Shown one piece after another: positions 5,368 to 8,055 of a stretch of DNA of 8,055 nucleotides (position 1 is its first letter; every line of letters begins with the position of its first letter). Location: NCBI GenBank assembly GCA_003131705.1, contig PKUY01000344.1, positions 1 to 8,055 of the forward strand, in the 5' to 3' direction. This DNA is from Acidobacteriota bacterium. GTDB lineage: Bacteria > Acidobacteriota > Terriglobia > Acidiferrales > UBA7541. Made by a program: the position numbers and the translations under genes. The notes under the pieces were generated by a model. The model was not told the origin of the DNA. It saw nothing but the letters and a program-made list of their open reading frames with translations, and did not search any database.

Positions 5368-6933
5368 TTGGACCCACAGCTTTTCCGTACCAAGAGCATC
5401 GACCAGCTCATTTCCGACGCAGACAGGCCAGAAAAGCGGCTCAAGAAGTCGCTCGGATGGCTGAGCCTCACTTCGCTCGGCATCGGCGCGGTGATCGGTT
5501 CCGGAATTTTCACGATTATTGGTACGGCAATCGCCGGTCAGAAGCTTCAAGCGAGTTCGGTTCTAAATGCCCCGCTGCTCGAATACCTGATCTACCATTC
5601 CGCTTCTTTTGGCAGGCCGGGCGCTGGACCGGCGATTGCGCTTTCGTTCGCTCTGGTGGGCGTGGTGTGCTGCTTCGCGGCGCTCTGCTATGCCGAGCTC
5701 GCGGCGATGATTCCCATCGCAGGCAGCGCCTACACTTACACGTACGCCACGATGGGCGAACTCATCGCCTGGATCATCGGCTGGGATTTAATCCTGGAAT
5801 ATGCGGTGTCGAACATGGCCGTGAGCGTGGGATTTTCGGCTCACGTGGTAGCGCTCTTCGACTGGTTCAATTTTCATCCGAACCTGCGCTGGATCACTCC
5901 GGCATATTTGCCCGGAGGACTTTCCGATCTGCAAGGCAACACGCTCTACGATCCCGGCTGGCACTTCGGCTTCAACTGGCCGGCGTTCGTGATCGTGATG
6001 TTGCTCACCGCTGTGCTCGTGCGCGGAATCAAGGAGTCCGCGCGCACGAACAACGTGATGGTGTTGCTGAAAATTGTCGCAATCCTCATCTTTATCGCGG
6101 TCGCTTCGCCCCACATCCATCCTTCCAACTGGCATCCCTACGCGCCGAACGGCTGGCCTGGGATCCTCACCGGGGGGTCGATTATTTTCTTCACTTACAT
6201 CGGCTTCGACTCGGTTTCGACCGCCGCCGAAGAGTGCAAGAATCCGCAGCGGGACCTGCCGATCGGAATCATTACAACTCTGGTGATCTGCACCGTGCTT
6301 TACATCGGCGTGGTGGTGGTGCTGACCGGCCTGGTGCCGTGGCAAACGCTGGTGGACGATGCGGCGCCGGTGGTGAACGTGATGAAGCGTCTCCATTTTG
6401 GCAACGTACGCCTGGTCGTGCTCATCGGGGCGTTGCTGGGCATGATTTCGTCGCTGCTCGTTTTTCAACTCGGACAGGCCCGCGTCTGGTTTGCAATGTC
6501 GCGTGACGGTCTGCTGCCCGGCGTTTTCTCGCGTGTCCACCCGATCTATCGCACGCCCGACTTTTCCACGTGGGTGGCGGGATTTCTCGTCGGCATCCCT
6601 GCGGGGCTGCTCGACATCGGCACCCTGGCCGACCTCTCCAATATTGGGACGCTCTTTGCTTTTGCACTGGTCGCTGGAGGTGTGTTGATCCTTCGCTTCC
6701 GTGAGCCGGATCGCCCTCGGTCTTTTCGCGCACCCGGCGGCCTGCTTGCACCGATCGTAACGATTCTTACGTGCCTGCTCCTAATGGCCGGACTCCCTAT
6801 AACAAACTGGATCCGATTTTTTGTTTGGCTGCTGATCGGGCTGGTACTCTATTATTTCTACGGGCGCAAACACAGCGAACTGTCCAACGCCAAGTTGCAG
6901 GCGCAGGCGGCTCTAAAGGGAGGTCCCAACTGA
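5368..6933 (+). CDS. APC-superfamily amino acid permease (cationic amino acid transporter-like)
   Basis: This 521-residue inner-membrane transporter belongs to the amino acid-polyamine-organocation superfamily, nearest to the CAT/YfnA-like branch, and probably imports amino acids by proton symport. It opens with the branch-typical LFRTKSIDQLI (5-15) and RLKKSLG (24-30). Then comes the TM1 substrate motif GIGAVIGSGIF (38-48), CYAELAAMIPIAGSAYTY (107-124), GFDSVSTAAEECKNPQRDLP (279-298) and FAMSRDGLLP (375-384). About twelve hydrophobic helices are visible. The loop between TM1 and TM2 (about 54-86) looks longer than in the short family members. The TTG start is supported by a ribosome site and by the family N-terminus. 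Its TGA stop shares one base with the ATG of the next gene (TGATG), so the two are translationally coupled. The substrate is not determined. Confidence 0.93.
   Translation: MDPQLFRTKSIDQLISDADRPEKRLKKSLGWLSLTSLGIGAVIGSGIFTIIGTAIAGQKLQASSVLNAPLLEYLIYHSASFGRPGAGPAIALSFALVGVVCCFAALCYAELAAMIPIAGSAYTYTYATMGELIAWIIGWDLILEYAVSNMAVSVGFSAHVVALFDWFNFHPNLRWITPAYLPGGLSDLQGNTLYDPGWHFGFNWPAFVIVMLLTAVLVRGIKESARTNNVMVLLKIVAILIFIAVASPHIHPSNWHPYAPNGWPGILTGGSIIFFTYIGFDSVSTAAEECKNPQRDLPIGIITTLVICTVLYIGVVVVLTGLVPWQTLVDDAAPVVNVMKRLHFGNVRLVVLIGALLGMISSLLVFQLGQARVWFAMSRDGLLPGVFSRVHPIYRTPDFSTWVAGFLVGIPAGLLDIGTLADLSNIGTLFAFALVAGGVLILRFREPDRPRSFRAPGGLLAPIVTILTCLLLMAGLPITNWIRFFVWLLIGLVLYYFYGRKHSELSNAKLQAQAALKGGPN
6918..6923 (+). 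promoter_or_regulatory. Strong ribosome binding site of the exported protein gene
   Basis: GGGAGG lies nine bases before the ATG at 6933, inside the last permease codons. It is the best Shine-Dalgarno in the window and rules out the longer reading frame that begins at 6771. Confidence 0.8.
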
Positions 6934-7772
6934 TGCGCTATCGCTTTTACACGCGCACTTGGCTGGCCCTTCTGGTTCTGCTCCTGGCTCTGCCGTCGTC
7001 GTTCGGATGGGGAGAAAATGCCGAGCGCATGATCGCGGACAAAGCCGTCGACACGCTGCCTGACGAGATGATTTACTTTTTCCAGGCGAACCGCCAATTC
7101 ATCATCCAGCACGTGTCCGATCCCGCCCAGTCTGAGGCAAAAAACCCGTCCGAGCGCCGCAACAATTTCATCGAACTGGATCACTACGGGCCATTTCCGT
7201 TCGCGGCGCTTCCTCGAGTTTACACGGAAGCGGTTGCCAAGTATGGACGACGCACGATCCAAGCTCACGGGCAGCTCCCCTGGCAGATCGGGCTGTACAG
7301 TCAGAAATTGACGAACGCGTTTCACGATCACAATTGGGAAGAGGCGAAACTTTCGGCTGCTATTCTCGCCCACTATGTCGCCTGCGCGCATGATCCCTTC
7401 CGATCGACAACAAATAGCGATGGCAATCTTTCGCTGCAACCAGGCGTGAACGAGCGATTCGGTTCTGGCCTCGTGGACCGCTACCAGCGATTCTTTTTCA
7501 TGAAGCCAAACGAGGCTTCTTTCATCCGCGATCCAACCGATCACGCGTTCGAGATGTCGTCGAGTGCTCATGCGTGGATTGAGAGCATTCTTCTGGCAGA
7601 CCGGCGCGCACATGCAGGACTCGCCGGCTACAACGACGAATACTATGACCGCTTCTACGCGCAGGAAGGCGCCGTGCTGATTCGTCAGTTCGCCGATGCC
7701 TCGACCGATCTCGGATCGTATTGGATGACCGCATGGATCAACGCCGGACGGCCACAGCTACCGGGATACTGA
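6933..7772 (+). CDS. Exported zinc phospholipase C / S1-P1 nuclease-like protein
   Basis: This 279-residue protein has a clear signal peptide: basic start MRYRFYTR, hydrophobic core LALLVLLLAL (11-20) and likely cleavage after SSFG (about residue 25). The mature protein would begin with Trp26, as in the phospholipase C/S1-P1 fold, where the N-terminal Trp binds a zinc ion. Further family marks are ELDHYG (81-86), AHGQLPW (111-117) and AAILAHYVACAHDPF (142-156), corresponding to the HYxxDxxxPxH region. By hand alignment the usual Asp of that motif is Cys151, the following His is Arg157, and the later HxxxE appears as NxxxG (173-177). Metal binding may therefore be altered. The gene overlaps the permease stop and precedes a deaminase gene, suggesting one operon. 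The fold is likely; whether it is a phospholipase, a nuclease or inactive is unknown. Confidence 0.75.
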   Translation: MRYRFYTRTWLALLVLLLALPSSFGWGENAERMIADKAVDTLPDEMIYFFQANRQFIIQHVSDPAQSEAKNPSERRNNFIELDHYGPFPFAALPRVYTEAVAKYGRRTIQAHGQLPWQIGLYSQKLTNAFHDHNWEEAKLSAAILAHYVACAHDPFRSTTNSDGNLSLQPGVNERFGSGLVDRYQRFFFMKPNEASFIRDPTDHAFEMSSSAHAWIESILLADRRAHAGLAGYNDEYYDRFYAQEGAVLIRQFADASTDLGSYWMTAWINAGRPQLPGY

Positions 7773-7785
7773 ACGACACTGAACG
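7768..7785 (+). repeat. Short direct repeat at a gene junction
   Basis: ACTGAACG occurs at 7768-7775 and again at 7778-7785, a ten-base period. The first copy carries the TGA stop of the exported protein; the second puts a TGA in the deaminase frame just before its start. It looks like a small slippage duplication. Confidence 0.6.
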
Positions 7786-7791
7786 GACATC

Positions 7792-8055
7792 GTGACGCAG
7801 CCACAGCGACAACCTACGATCCTTGACGCACTCCCAAAAGCTGAATTGCATTTGCACCTGGAAGGATCGATTCGCCCGGAAACAGCCGTCGAGCTGGCAG
7901 CCCGCCACGACACTAAAATCACGGTCGAAGAAGTCGCCGCCCGCTACAGCTACTCGAACTTCGCCGGCTTTATCGAAAGCTTCAAGTGGGTCACTTCCTT
8001 CTTGCGCGACCCGGAAGATTACGCCCTGATCACGCGAAAGCTGCTGGAAGAGCTC
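7792..8055 (+). CDS. Adenosine deaminase-family protein, N-terminal part (runs off window)
   Basis: The frame from GTG 7792 is open to the last base, giving 88 residues. It shows LPKAELHLHLEGSIRPET (14-31), the defining N-terminal motif of adenosine and adenine deaminases, in which His20 and His22 bind the catalytic zinc. It continues with SNFAGFIESFKWVTSFLRDPEDY (55-77), the family's usual second helix region; full-length members have about 330-360 residues. GTG is the first usual start after the in-frame stop at 7780-7782. The gene begins 19 bases after the exported protein's stop, so it is probably the third gene of the permease operon. It acts in the cytoplasm on adenosine or a related nucleoside. 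In bacteria that make menaquinone by the futalosine route, close relatives deaminate 6-amino-6-deoxyfutalosine, and this fragment cannot decide between the two. Confidence 0.92.
   Translation, partial: MTQPQRQPTILDALPKAELHLHLEGSIRPETAVELAARHDTKITVEEVAARYSYSNFAGFIESFKWVTSFLRDPEDYALITRKLLEEL

Noticed and set aside
4926..6506. A 526-codon forward open frame crossing the helicase end and the permease
   Set aside because: It overlaps two well-supported genes in a different frame. Its translation is Arg/His/Ala-rich, as expected of an off-frame reading in GC-rich DNA.
5788..6540. A 250-codon His- and Asp-rich minus-strand frame
   Set aside because: It is antisense to permease transmembrane segments; the His and Asp richness comes from reversed hydrophobic codons.
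6771..6932. N-terminal extension of the exported protein
   Set aside because: The strong ribosome site at 6918-6923 and the signal peptide starting at 6933 fix the start; the extension lies within the permease gene.
7823..8029. A 68-codon forward frame near the window end
   Set aside because: The deaminase frame covering the same bases carries the HLHLEG zinc motif; this one shows no family signature.

Overview
The window is a gene-dense stretch of bacterial chromosome, GC-rich by eye. It carries seven protein-coding genes, no RNA gene, no CRISPR array and no recognisable transposon. The C-rich and G-rich codon third positions, the family variants present (a CAT-type APC permease, a YdjM-like membrane hydrolase, a VTT protein with an LPPPFPFK motif, a zinc phospholipase C-like secreted protein) and the frequent GTG and TTG starts fit a soil bacterium of the Acidobacteriota type. 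That assignment is inference; no marker gene in the window proves it.

Layout: (1) 1-170 is non-coding sequence with a strong hairpin. (2) 171-1112 (+) is a diacylglycerol kinase-family lipid kinase, followed 26 bases later by 1139-2170 (+), a YdjM-like membrane-bound metal-dependent hydrolase; the two probably form an operon. (3) 2250-2849 (-) is a small VTT/DedA-type membrane protein, convergent with the hydrolase and divergent from the next gene. (4) 2963-5251 (+) is a complete UvrD/PcrA DNA helicase with all SF1A motifs and the C-terminal Tudor-like domain. (5) 5368-6933 (+) is an amino acid permease, overlapping by one base 6933-7772 (+), a secreted protein of the zinc phospholipase C / S1-P1 nuclease fold. 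After 19 bases comes a GTG-started adenosine deaminase-family gene (7792 to the end) that runs off the window.

How the genes may work together: the kinase, YdjM-like protein, VTT protein and phospholipase-like protein all concern membranes or lipids, but they lie in three transcription units, so a shared pathway is only a hypothesis. The last three genes look like one operon with a possible uptake or salvage theme (permease, exported hydrolase-like protein, cytoplasmic purine deaminase). Four of the seven genes appear to start with GTG or TTG.

I found no clear new defence or mobile system. The most interesting points are the exported phospholipase/nuclease-like protein, in which several metal-ligand positions appear substituted; the helicase gene, whose best promoter places transcription start on its TTG start codon; and a 12-bp palindrome sitting on the predicted promoter of the VTT gene.
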